Below are positions 12,281 to 23,660 of a stretch of DNA of 64,000 nt, piece after piece (position 1 is the stretch's first letter; each line of letters begins with the position of its first letter). A program made the translations under genes and the position numbers. The notes under the pieces are model-generated. The model was given only the letters and a program-made list of their open reading frames with translations. It ran no database searches and was not told the origin of the DNA. The stretch is from Chrysoperla carnea (lineage: Eukaryota; Arthropoda; Insecta; Neuroptera; Chrysopidae), in contig NC_058337.1 of NCBI RefSeq assembly GCF_905475395.1, positions 87,476,368-87,540,367 on the forward strand, given 5' to 3'.

Positions 12281-13101
12281 GGGGAAAGTGGTCTATAATG
12301 ATCCCTAAGGAGAAAATGACCCCACGTTGTTTTAAGTAAACTATTAAAGCCTTCTAGTATATTTATCGATATAAAGTTTCCGCGCGATCAAATTATTCGT
12401 TCAATTAAAACTTATCACTATGTATAAGCTAATTTGTGTTTCGTAGCAAAAATATTAATTTTACTGCTTATGATTTATGGTAAGACAAATTTCAACGTAA
12501 AATTTCTTTTTTTGTATTAGTTTTTGCCGGCTGGCTGTTTTAACTCTTGGCTTTTGTTGATTTTTAATAACATTATAACACATTTTCATAGTCGTATAAT
12601 AAATTTTAAGGTCAGTTTTATGACGAAATTCAAATATGTCGTTTACGGGTAAAATAATAATTTTTATATAGGCTAAAATGATCTCTATTTTGTGTGTAAA
12701 ATTATAATAGATAAAATGATCCCCGATCATGTAACGGGTCTTTAATGCGTTGATTTAGATGAATTTACCAGTGATTTTTATTTTCATACTAATCGTTGAT
12801 GCAATGTGAAAGAAAAGTTAATATTTTATGTGAACTGTTTGATAAAAAATGCAATAGGATCATTTTACCCACTATCCTTTACAAGATCGGTCAAAACGAT
12901 CCCTTTTGAGAAATATTGAATAGTTCTAAAAATTTGAACAGATTAAAAGAAATTTACATACCAACATTGCAATATTTGAATAAAGATTTCGAAAATATTT
13001 CGACGTTGTATATACATATGTCGAATAGTTATGTACATATATGTCGAATGGCTATAAATTACATGTTTTCTTAGGGGGATTATTTTAGACCACCTTACCC
13101 T
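12281..13101. mobile_element. Non-autonomous TIR element with repeated GATCC motifs
   Basis: The left end GGGGAAAGTGGTCTATAATG matches the reverse complement of the right end (AGGGTAAGGTGGTCTAAAAT) over about 36 bases with some mismatches. Inside, short AAAATGATC(C)C-like motifs recur on both strands (about 12330, 12675, 12715, 12855, 12897), a pattern like transposase-binding subterminal repeats. No transposase frame was recognised and the family is not assigned. Confidence 0.6.
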
Positions 13102-13894
13102 ACCATTCATTGAGATATTATATGTTATCAATTAAACCAAAAACTATCCAATTTATTAGTCATATTAAAAAATTAGTCTTTAAATACATCTACGCACGTC
13201 CAAATTTTAATATTTAAAAAAAATTCCATGATTTATTAAAAATTATAATTTTTCCTTATAAAAATAGTCTACTTATATACAAGAAAGGTATTTCCCCAAA
13301 CACTGAGTGCAGTTTCAATTTAAAAAGAATCACAATCAGCTACTAGGAATAAATATAAATACAAAATTTGGAAATTCCTACCATTATAATATTAATTCTT
13401 TATGTATAAAAACATACCTTGATATTGCTTTTACTTTTAGTTAAAAGAATATCGTGAAGTGTTTTGGTTTTGCATTTTGTTTGCGTTTATTCTTTTTTGC
13501 CAGGATATATTGTTGGTTAATTGTTTTACAAAATAAATACCTAATTGTAATTGAAGGTAAGAGAGTTTTTAAAATTATATTATTCAATAATGAATGGGTT
13601 TATTAATAATTTAATCGCAAGGTCAACTACTAAATTATTCCTTATTATTTTTGTTATTTGATCGGATATTTATTTATTGTTAATTAAAAGCCTTTAGTAT
13701 TAATTTTGTAATAATATTTTATAAAAACAATGTAAAAATTAAAATTGCATTTATAACGGTTCAATAATTTAATTATTTAATTACCATTGTCTTTGAAAAG
13801 AGTTTCTTAATTATTTAACTTATTATGTACATACGAAAATATGCAAAATTTTGAAAAAAATCGTTTTTTGGTACTAAAATCTTTTCTGGTAGCT

Positions 13895-14590
13895 ATTGTC
13901 AAGGGCGTCGCTAGCCGATGGCAAAGAAAGGGGCAAGTTGCTTTGTGGAGAATGAGAAATGAATGAATTGTAGACGGTACAAGTAAAAATATAGTAGATA
14001 AAACACAAAAATTTATTTTTATTTTAAAATTAGACCTATTTACCATTAATTTATCCGAAAACAATCGTGGATCTAGAGTTAAATTTAGGGGGGTCACGGA
14101 CACTGAAATCCGGATTTATACTGGTGAGAACCGTGGATTTTTTCCCCCTGTAATCGTATGAAAATTTTGATATAGGTGTTCATTAATTAACCTAATTAGT
14201 TCAATTCCGTTTGTCTGTCGATAACTCAAATGATAACTCAACTCGATAACTCAAAACACGATAACTCAAAAACGAAAAGAAATATCAAGCTGAATTTTTT
14301 TATATCGTGCTCAGGACCCAAAAAGTGAGTTTGAGTTTGTAAATTGGCAACATGGGTCCATTGTTTCTTGTAAACTGCAAGAGGAAGAACAAAAGTTTAA
14401 AGGTAAAATTGTTTCATATAAAAAAGTAAACAACTTTTGTTTGAAACATTTTAATTGAAATTTTGAATTCAGTAAAATTTCACTTTTTTAAAACAAGTGG
14501 GTGCTTTGAATCCTTTTTGTGAATCTCTAGAAGGGGCAGCTGCCCCTACCTGTTCTTCCTCCCTTTGGTGACACTTATGGCTATTGTGTT
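13895..14590. repeat. Probable degenerate element bounded by AAGGGCGTCGCTAGC
   Basis: The block starts with AAGGGCGTCGCTAGC at 13901 and ends with GC-richer sequence (GGGGCAGCTGCCCCTACC) near 14534. A GTCTGTC-family copy (14150-14470) lies inside. The beginning resembles 51401 (AAGGGCGTAGTCAGC), so they may be related. Boundaries are approximate. Confidence 0.4.
14150..14470 (+). repeat. Dispersed GTCTGTC-family copy
   Basis: It has AAAATTTTGATATAGGTGTT, a short TTTGTCTGTCG, several local duplications of GATAACTCAA, then AAACGAAAAGAAATATCAAG and AACAACTTTTGTTTGAAACA. The GATAACTCAA stutter at about 14220-14275 is specific to this copy. Confidence 0.7.
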
Positions 14591-14599
14591 GCTACGGAG

Positions 14600-16480
14600 C
14601 CTTATTATGTTTTTATTAAATACAATGTCATTTAATAAATTTGGTGCCAATGCTAATCAAATAGGTACATTTCCTTACGAAATTCTTAGCAAATTTTTTG
14701 TAATTCTCAATGAAATAATCGGATAATAATTTTAATGAATTTTGTTTTGACTATTTCGTTTGAGTTTATCTTACCTACAAGTTAATGCGATGTGAATAAT
14801 CCATAAGACTTGGAAGACTTAAAAATTAACATTCAACGTGAAATTTAGACCCGAGAACTAATGCGTTATTAAAATCAATATCAGCCTTTTGAATTGTTAG
14901 CAATAAAAAAGAATTAAAAGATTAAAAATGGTTAATCATCTTTGATTTCATACACCTCTTACAAAACATTCAAATCTTGTCCAAATCTTCGGTTATATAA
15001 TATCATTTTGTTTCATAAAATGGTATATAACCGAGGTTTTCTACGAAGTTTAATTTGTAAGAGTTTTAAATAAAATACCTAATGAATAATTTATATAAAC
15101 CCAAACACTCTGTAGAAGAGAAAAAATAGGATTGAATAAAATAAAATACTAACTTATGAATTAAGTATGAAGTTGAAAAGAATCATTGACGTAGAAAACC
15201 TCTAGCATTAAAAGCATTGCTATCTTGTATACCGAATGTCTTTTATTATATTTGTTCTTATATTACTGCTAGTTTGTTGAGAAATGGTTTAAACTAGGAA
15301 TAAATTGTAATCGCAAGCAAAGTTTTTGGTTTGACTTTTTCCTAATTTTTTGTTTTTGTTTTTTGTTTTGTTTTTTTTTTTTTTTTTTATAAAAGTGAAA
15401 GAATAGATGACAAAATTTGAAATAAAAATTAAAATCAATCGACAAATACAAATATACAAGCAATTAAAGTATTTTATTTACCTGTATCTTGCAAAATAAT
15501 CTTTTAATACGTATAGTCTCTGTGGTGCTTACAAGTTATGACGTCACCATGTGCTAATTTCCTCTCTTTCTTTATGTATATTTTAATTCGTCATATTTTT
15601 ACTCGACTGCGCGACGCAAAGGAGTCATAATGTATTTATCAGTCTCTTATATGTGTGTCTTTGTGGCACACTAGAATCTAAACGCGATTTTGATCTTATG
15701 TCAATCGATTTGTCTTAATCTTGAGAAGGTCACTCAAGATATGGCAGTAATGAAAATTTAATATAGCTACGACCATATGTTAAATGAGGTATCATTGATA
15801 TTGAATTGCAAATTCTAACTAAAAAGTGTAAAATACTAAAAATAAATTTAAAAAATCAAAAAGCTGACTGTGTTAAATAAAAACATGGCGAATGTAGTTA
15901 CATGGCGACTTTAATAGTTGGGACCCATTAAAACCTAAACCGGCTCAAATCTACCTAATCATGAGAACTTGCCTTTTTACCAGTTTTTATTCAACGAAGT
16001 CGATTTTTTTGATTTTTTAAATTTTTGTTGTTGTAGTTTTTGATGCCATCCAAAAAATTCTTCCACACAATCTTTTGACTCGATAACGAACGTCAACAGA
16101 AGCGATAAAAAAAACTTTAGTCAAATATTATTTTACTTCAGAAATAAATCGGTTTTCTATGTTTTGGAGAGGCAAGACCCCGACGACCCTTTCCAAAATT
16201 TGTGCTTGTTTTAAATATATACATCCAAGAAGATGATGTATGTGATTTTAATATAAAACTAGAAAAAATTGAGTAGGGGCGTATATGTTGAATATGTAAA
16301 CATTTTAAAAACGATCGGTATACATATACTTGCGAGCTTTCTATTTATATTAGAAATAGACTATAGATTACTTGAATAATATAATAAATTATCCAGAACT
16401 TGTTAAAATTTACGAACAATTTATATTATTCTGTGACGGATCATCAAAAATTATATGTAGTAAAAAGTCATTGGGTGTAA
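14600..16480. other. Gene-free AT-rich stretch with an imperfect hairpin
   Basis: An inverted repeat is centred at about 15012: GGTTATATAATATCATTTTG (14991-15010) pairs with 15015-15032, with outer CTCTTACAAA/TTTGTAAGAG arms. A T26-like run lies at about 15369-15390. No gene recognised. Confidence 0.5.
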
Positions 16481-16584
16481 AATATGAGAAATACTGTCTG
16501 TTTGTTGGGTACAAATATTTTATTTGAAAATGAAGATATCATCAAGGCAACAGGGGTTGAAGCTCCAGGGCCTCCACAAAAGAG

Positions 16585-16726
16585 GGGCCTCCACAAGAGA
16601 TTGTTAAAGTTATCCGTCCTTAGCATTAAAAGTGATTTACTTCAGGAGCTGGATTTTACCGAAATTATTAATGATTTTATGACGAAAAATCTCGCAAAAT
16701 TCCATTTGTCTATCAATATAATTTAA
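16585..16726 (+). pseudogene. hAT transposase C-terminal fragment
   Basis: The open frame from about 16585 reads RLLKLSVLSIKSDLLQELDF and then TEIINDFMTKNLAK. This resembles the C-terminal dimerisation region of ZMYM1/TTF-type hAT transposases (RL..L..LSIE..L...LDF..II..FA...ARK). Only this short piece remains and nothing upstream continues it. It is a plain DNA-transposon fossil, separate from and in the opposite orientation to the one at 59604-60300. The family assignment is by eye. Confidence 0.5.
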
Positions 16727-18015
16727 TTGGGTATTTCTTGTATTTTACGATATCCACGTATGTTTGTTGACAGGACTGTGTTTGAATACCTAATTGAAAC
16801 ATTCTAAAAATGATAATTATTTATCATGTTTGAAAAAAAAAATTAGGGGCCCCCGACATTTAATACCCTAGGGTCTCCACACCCTTAAATCCGTACCTGA
16901 TTAAATGCTTTTTATTTAAATGGAATTTTTACCTTTTGATGTCTTTAAACACATGAAAAATTTACAAAAAAGGCAGTAAGAGGAACCGGGGAGTCGATAC
17001 TCAAAAAATCTTCATTAACCCAATGTTCAGAGTTTATAGCCATCTAACTCAACTTTGGTGGGGCTGTAAAGGTACGCTAAATTTTAAAAACTACCAAAAA
17101 AACATAGTTTTTGACATAAAAAGAGGGTAAAGATGTTGGAAATTTGATAACTCCCAAAGGCGGTTTCTCTAAATTAACTTAACAGACAAATAGAGTTTCA
17201 ACAATCTACCTCAATTTGGAAAGCCTTCACTTTAATAACATCTAACCGCCTAGTAACGACCCTAGTTACCGAATTTAATATTATTTTAACCAAAGAATAC
17301 TGCTGGAGAAGCTCTAAAGTACAAACAAATAGCCCCAGAAATCGTGTAAGTGTTACATACCTACGCCTATATTTTCCAAATAATTATAATTAAAAATATG
17401 GTGAAGCGTTTTAAATTTGTTTTTTTCTTGCCATCGCTTCCACCATATTTCGCCATAAGTTTTTTAGTCTTAAATAAAAATTTTTAAAAAAAATTTTTTA
17501 ATAGAAAATTGCTGGGTATTCTTTTTTCTTTGATTAAAATTTTTTGAATAGCTTAATAATTTTTCATAGATACAATAAAATACGGAAAGAAAAAATCTAT
17601 TTTTTATAATATCAAGCTTTTTATTTTTTTAAAGTTAAATTGTAAATAGAATGCTGTTAACTTGTCTCCTGTTTCTGATTACATCCGTTTCTAGTGAGTA
17701 TAATATGTATACAGGATGTCAAAACGACCATATCCCTACTTTCAATAGAATTTAAACTTTTTATGTTTAATAAAGGTTATACTCATATTCGAATAAACGA
17801 GTAAACTATGTTGAAGTTTTCTACGAAAATTAACCTATATGATTATCGATCTAATGAATTCGGTAGCTTGAATTTTTATGTATTTTATCGAAGATTAGCA
17901 GAAAAATTTATATTTTTATACCTTGCATTTAGTAGTAGTATAAAAAACTTAGTTTAACATGTACCTCTTAGAAATTTCGATGGCAGAAATAAAATTTGGT
18001 ATAGGTCTTCGTAAA
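16727..18015. other. Gene-free stretch with degenerate repeat traces
   Basis: At 17430-17500 there is a partial copy (ATCGCTTCCACCATATTT, TTTTTTAGTCTT) of the inverted-repeat family seen at 19275-19735. GGGGCCCCCGACATTTAATA at about 16847 is GC-rich for the region. No gene recognised. Confidence 0.45.
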
Positions 18016-18019
18016 ATCT

Positions 18020-18200
18020 TTTCCTATTCGGACGCGGTTTTCCTAGGGTAGCGGGCTCAATTCCCGCCGTACTAACCAAAATTTATTTAATTAATAGTTT
18101 TGATGGGCAAGTACATGGTATATGTATGAAGGAGGTGCACTCCGTCTCTCCATTTATTTATGGTTAAAAATGATGATCATAAATGGAGCAGTAAAATGTT
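18020..18200 (+). repeat. SINE-like tRNA-derived remnant
   Basis: GCGGGCTCAATTCCCGCCG at about 18050 resembles a tRNA T-arm/B-box (GGTTCAATTCC). It is followed by an unrelated body and not by an acceptor stem, as in tRNA-derived SINEs. No clean A box or target duplication was found. Confidence 0.35.
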
Positions 18201-18224
18201 AGATTAAACTTAACTTTTTCAATT

Positions 18225-18375
18225 AAAAAAAATATATATATCTATTCTAATGTATGCGAAAATGAGCTATATTGCTCTACAGTTTCATTCAAATCCATTC
18301 TGTAGTTTTTGCGTGAAAGCATAACAAACAAACAAACAAATATCCTTACTTTCACATTTATTATATAATAGGGAT
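18225..18375 (-). repeat. Short dispersed element, TTTGTTTG/CGTGAAAGC family
   Basis: On the minus strand it reads TGTGAAAGTAAGG, the TTTGTTTGTTTGTT tract, GCTTTCACGCAAAAACTAC and TTTGAATGAAACTGTAGAGC. The same string of blocks recurs at 22300-22440, 34020-34135 and 62750-62850. The layout resembles insect Helitron-like or other non-autonomous repeats. The class is not established. Confidence 0.6.
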
Positions 18376-19274
18376 TATCAGATACTTTTTGAGTACTGTA
18401 CTGTCCCTATACCATACCAGCATTGAAATAAATGCATATATCATTATTATAAGATTAAATTACCGAAAATTGAGCACTATTTTAATTGTTCCGTAAATCG
18501 AAGAATAACTATTCTGGAACATTCTGTATATGTACATGTATATATAATATGGGTGATGGTAGAATTAACTCAAAAGAAGTGAGTCGTAAATGGAGTTGAA
18601 TGAGTAAGTGAGTGCTCTTGAATGGATGGATACTTGTGCAATAATATTTATGTCAGTGTAACATAAAGGAGAAAATTGGTGTGTTATATATTATTATTAT
18701 ATGTGAATTGGTGACTGCTATGATCGATTGTAGTTATAGTACTAACAGTCCGGAGTTTGAGCCCCACTCTCTCTCTTTCTCTTATCAATGTTGTATTATT
18801 ATTATATCATGTACTATACTTATACTATTTAATTATACCTATATATACTTTTATTTTATATAATACTGGGTGATTCTTAGATCAATTATTGGAATTCGTA
18901 CGCATTTTTTACAAAATAATATGCTAGTACAGCCCGGTCTGGTTTTTCAACGGGATAATTAGGAGAAAAACAGAAGGTTTTAAGAAAAAATACTTTGGAA
19001 AAAATTGGAGTGAATATTAAGTTATTTGAAAAAATTGGAAAAGTGTTAAAAAATCGATTTTATACAAAAAAAGGCGGAAAAAGTATTTTAATAAAAGACA
19101 AAAAAAAGAAGATTGTAACGCTAACGAAATTATCGTAGGTAGTTCGTAAGATTTTATTCTATACTTTACACTGGACCAATGGGACCTTTTATCTAAGTGT
19201 TAGAGTTTTAGACAAAGGGCGAATAATTACTGACTTAACTCTTAATAAAAACCTAGCTTACAGATTAATCTAGT
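18376..19274. other. Gene-free stretch
   Basis: It contains a degenerate B-box-like GAGTTTGAGCCCCACTC at about 18755 followed by a short CT-rich microsatellite, possibly another SINE scrap. No gene recognised. Confidence 0.4.
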
Positions 19275-19735
19275 TAGTTTGGATGACAATACATAGTAAG
19301 GTGGCATCCTGATTTTCCTATCGCTTCCACCATATTTGATATATATACAGTTTTTTAGTCTTTAATAAAAAATTTCAGTAAAAAAGCTTTTATTGTACTT
19401 AAAGTAGAAAATAATTTTATCTATGAGTCACTTATACCCGACTGTTTGTAAAAGTTTGATTCGCTTAGTTAAAAATACAAAAAATGAATCAGAACGCCTC
19501 GTCTACTTCACATGCCGGGTATGAGTGACTTATAGATAAAATTATTTTCTACTTTTTAGTACAATAGAAGCTTGTCCCTTAAAAAGTATTTTATATTAAA
19601 ATTTTTTTATTATATTAAAATATTTTATATTAAAATTTAAAAAAAGACTAAAAAACTTGTATATATATCAAATATGGTGGAAGCGATGGGAAAATCAGGA
19701 CGCCACAATCTTACTTTGCATTGTTATCCAAACTA
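19275..19735. repeat. Inverted-repeat element, TTCCACCATATTTGATATAT family
   Basis: The left end TAGTTTGGATGACAATAC pairs with the right-end complement TAGTTTGGATAACAATGC. Inversion runs inward through TATCGCTTCCACCATATTTG (left) and CAAATATGGTGGAAGCGATG (right), then through TAGAAAATAATTTTATCTAT, to a loop near 19500. Arms are about 190 bases with an AT-rich insertion in the right arm. Related scraps lie at 17430-17500 and 21465. It continues on the right into TTTCAGCTCGATCGGAGACC, another common repeat-like tract. Confidence 0.75.
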
Positions 19736-19967
19736 AATGTGCATGCAAAATTTCAGCTCGATCGGAGACCGGGAAGTGGATTAAATTTGACTTGCAAGAT
19801 TTGATTACAGGCAGACAAAGGGACAAAACTAAATAAAAGCTTGTAAAAATGGTATTTTTCAATAACTCTGTACGCTAGTTACGTACATGTATATTATTCT
19901 ATATAATATACTTGATATATAAAATACGTTATATATTTATATATGTATTATATACGCTTAAAAGAGC

Positions 19968-20180
19968 TTTTATATAAAGCCCGCAATCACAGTCCATGTC
20001 ACTTGCATTATAGTCTTTGAACAATTCACAGTGATATTTTATAATGTTTGATGTTTTAACTATATAAATACAACATATAATACGTATATAATAGTCAAGA
20101 TAGAGATAAAATATTAAATCAACAGGCTACATTTATTTATAATAGAGATAAATTTGATAAAGCTCTTTCACTGAGTACTG
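19968..20180 (+). promoter_or_regulatory. Speculative upstream promoter or leader exon for Ddc
   Basis: Ddc coding begins right after an acceptor (28741), so a non-coding first exon must lie upstream. TTTATATAAAGCCCGC at 19969-19984 is the best TATA-like box I see with mixed, less AT-rich sequence after it (ATCACAGTCCATGTCACTTG), and GTAG|GTATTA near 20205 could be a donor. This is only a candidate about 8.7 kb away; other positions are possible. Confidence 0.2.
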
Positions 20181-22299
20181 ATCGTGTCATACTTGAATTA
20201 GTAGGTATTATTTAATAACACATAACTAACTAACTCCTACTTTTCAATTTTAATATTTAAATGATTAGTTTTTATTATTAAAGAAACAAATTAATTTATT
20301 TATACTTTGTTGTTAAACAAATATAGTTAATTAAACTTGCACAGGTGTGTTTATTTAAAATTTAATAATATATATTAATTAAAAACTTTATTTTTATATA
20401 AATCAAAGTGTTTAAAGTTTAAATTGAATATTAATTTAATTTTTAATTTGTGAGTAATTGTTTTAAAATTAGATTTATTTTAAATATTTGCAAGTTTTTT
20501 TTTTGTAACTTTAAGATTAATTAATTATTAAATCATAATTTTATCTTATCTTAAGTATTTAATTACTATGAATGTCAAATTCGTTTATAGTATTTATATT
20601 TTTTTTTGGATAATTTTATACAAGGATTATTTAGAAAACTAAAATTTCTTTAAATTTTTTTAAGGAAATTGTGTATCTATATCATTTAATATTTAATGGT
20701 TTAAATTTTAAAATGCTGTAAAAAATCAAAAAACGAATTTTGCCTTATAAACAAAATCCGGATAGTAAAAAAAACAATGAAAGAGGCAGTATATGTTTTC
20801 TATTTCTATAAAAACAAAAAGAAATAATAAGCTGAAATTTTACGAACATATTCTGGAGCCAAAATATGATTAGGCTCTATAAAATCGACATTTTTTTACT
20901 AATGAAAAAGATAGGGAAATACTTCATAGTAAAAGTGTTATTTTTTAAAATTCCTTTTTGTGATGAAAAGTGGAACCGAAAATTCATTCATCTATCCCCT
21001 ATTTGACCAAAAAAGTTGAATATTATATGGTTATATTGAGTCAGGGAATTTAATTCCGTGTGAATATCGTTTATAAATGGATTCTGATTTTTCCGTTCTG
21101 ATCTGCATTATTTTTAATATGTAAATAAGTTAAAATAATTAGATACAGAAATTGCAATTGTAATTCGTGCTAGTAGCTGTATTGAAAACCACTCCTTGAA
21201 AATAGAAGACAAAAAGAATGATGTACGTTATATAATAATATATCAGCAAAAAATAGTCATTTACAATTACTTTGCAATTAAATTTTAATAAGCCTGCAAA
21301 TTTCTAAAAAAAAAAAAAAAAAATTGAATAAAAATTATCTACGGCTTTTTCACAATTTTCCATACGATCGGTATTAAAAGAGTAAGGATACTATGATTCG
21401 CGCCATAAATGTAGCACAAATTGCTTCAATGGAGCTAAATGATATGTTATATAAAGTAATTTTGGTGGAAGCGTTGGGAAAAATTTTATCTGTCAGTACA
21501 TAAAAAACTTCGATATTTAGATGCTTCGTTAATTATAAAATCTTAATAACAATAAGGGATCTGCTCGTAGTAAATAACACAAATAAGAATTCGCTAAGTA
21601 GGTATTGTCATTTATTTGAAATCGCTCTTCCAAAAAAAATCCAAAAAAATTTACTATTTATAATAAGGATAGGTATTTGTTAATCTTATATAATTGCATT
21701 AATTTCCGATATTATTATTGACAAACATCTATAGTGAAGTAATTCTAATATCAAAAGTATTTTAAAAGTTGATTAATCTTTTAAAAAGATAACTTGAACC
21801 GATTTTTAATTCTTTATGAAATCTTTTTTAAACCTGAAATTTCGCAATTTTACAAAAAATTTGCAATGGAGTCACAAGCTTCGTACTGGAATGTTTGCTA
21901 ATTGTTTTAAACATAAAACATAGTGTCTCTATATATCAAATTTCAATGCTCTATAGAAAATTGAGAGAATATTCTATAAAATCTTGGTTGAAATTTGCTT
22001 GAAAATTTCCTAATTTTAACTGAAGGAATAATTAAGAATACCTGTAAGGATTGATAATACCTATTAATAATTTTATAAAAAAAATCTAACTAAAACAACG
22101 TATAATTACTAATTTGTTAATAATTTTTATCCCGTGTCATTAAAGAGTTATGAAATTAAAGTTTAGTAGTCCCTTTTACTTTCTAAAAACTTTTACTAAC
22201 TAAACTGTCAATTGTTATGATGCAGTTGATGTAGAAATACATTAAAAGAAATTTTTTAAATAAAATAAAATTTTATCGATGAGGGTCGTAAATAAAATA

Positions 22300-22760
22300 T
22301 AAATCTCTATCTCTATATATTATGAATGCGAAAGTAAGCATTTTTGTTTGTTTGTTTGTTTGGTACGCTTTCACGTTAAAACTAGCGAATGGTTTTTAAT
22401 GAAACTGTACAGCAATGTAGCTCATACTTATAATAACACATGAGGTATAATTTATAAACATATACATTACCATAAATTACAGATTTCTGTAAAAGTAGTC
22501 ATTTGACATTACCATAAATTACAAATTTCTGTAAAAATAGTCAATATAAAATATTTCACGGCCATCTTTCCTTATATACTCAGTGAATAATTACGATTAT
22601 TATACATTTTAAAAGAATAGAAAACCATACATATATTTTACCTGTGTAAAACAATCCTTACCATTATTTCGAGTGTTATAGAAAGGGGATAAGCAGGAGC
22701 AATTTTTACTTATCTTTAATTTTAAACACAGCGAAGCGAGTGGGTATCACTCTAGTAGGG
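22300..22760 (+). repeat. TTTGTTTG/CTTTCACG family copy
   Basis: ATGCGAAAGTAAGC, a TTTG microsatellite, GGTACGCTTTCACG and AATGAAACTGTACAGCAATG match the minus-strand reading of 18225-18375. The far end has CAGCGAAGCGAGTGGGTATC (about 22730), the GCGAAGCGGGCGGGTA-type terminus common to such insect repeats. Confidence 0.6.
22464..22545 (+). repeat. 42-base tandem duplication
   Basis: ACATTACCATAAATTACAGA begins at 22464 and recurs at 22506 with few changes. The two copies are adjacent and lie inside the short element at 22300-22760. Confidence 0.8.
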
Positions 22761-23097
22761 TGTATATATTCGAATTCTTTAACTCGTGAAAAGTTTGAAA
22801 CGATACTGTTGAAAAAAAAAAGAAAATTATATCAATAAATATATATATCTCTTTTTAAATGGGATTGTTAAGTGAGAATTCATGTCGAATGTAACAGTTG
22901 AATACGTATCTAATTGGTTCAATTTAATAAAAAGAAAACATCAAGAAATATAAGTCTTGAAATCTACGTTGATATCTTAGAACCATATATCTGTTTTTTA
23001 TTTCTTTTCTTTTTAAATTTACTCTTGCAAAATTTTCACTCATAATTTTATCTTTTATACGGGGTGTTACACAGCTTATATTTCATTATTTTATCCA

Positions 23098-23660
23098 TTT
23101 TTATACCATATATGTATATGAAATATACAAAGGTATACTAAGTTTAGCTCCAAGTTTGTAACACTTAAAATTATTGACGCTATGAACAAAATTTTGGTAT
23201 AGGTGGTCACCTAATTAGTCTATTTCTGGTTGTCTGTCTGTCTGTCTGTCGTCTGTCTGTCGCCTGTCCGTCTGTCATCACGATAACTCAAAAACGAAAA
23301 GAGATATCAAGCTGAAATTTTTATAGTGTGCTCAGGGCGTAAAAAGTGAGGTCGAGTTCGTAAGTGAGCAACATAGGTTAATTGGATCTTGGGTCCGTAG
23401 GACCCATCTTGTAAACTATTAGAAATAAAATAAAAGTTTAAATATAAAAAATGTCCCTTATCAAAAAATAAACAACTTTTGTTTGAAACATTTTTTTGTA
23501 AACATCACTGTTTACCCGTGAGAGCGCAAATCGTATAGTATGTATTATATGGGAATATCAGTTATATATGTGTGACATGTATGTATGTGTAATGTGATAG
23601 AGTAATCAACACTTTCTTTACATGGTATTTCAATAATTAACTCTGTCAATTGTTTGTTTT
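23098..23660 (+). repeat. Longest copy of the dispersed GTCTGTC family
   Basis: Order of blocks: ATATGTATATGAAATATAC, TTTAGCTCCAAGTTTGTAAC, the ATTTTGGTATAGGTGGTC block, a GTCTGTC array (23228-23277), ATCACGATAACTCAAAAACG, AGATATCAAGCTGAAATTTT, TTGGGTCCGTAGGACCCATC, AACAACTTTTGTTTGAAACA, CATCACTGTTTACCCGTGAG and GGTATTTCAATAATTAACTC. No frame encodes a protein I recognise. Other copies in the window lie on both strands. Confidence 0.75.

Larger units (their letters stand above)
11648..14600. other. Gene-free region downstream of the coiled-coil gene
   Basis: No coding exon was recognised. It holds repeat-family copies at 11755-12040 and 14150-14470, a TIR element at 12281-13101 and an AAGGGCGT-type element remnant from 13901. 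AATAAA at about 11688-11693 fits the 3' end of the coiled-coil gene. Confidence 0.6.
19736..23097. other. Gene-free stretch upstream of Ddc
   Basis: It holds a possible core promoter near 19970, diverged GTCTGTC-family traces at about 20810-20900, a short repeat at 22300-22760 and a 42-base tandem duplication at 22464-22545. No coding exon recognised. Confidence 0.45.

Noticed and set aside
15269-15463. 64-residue minus-strand frame with a lysine run
   Set aside because: The lysines come from a long T tract; low-complexity artefact.
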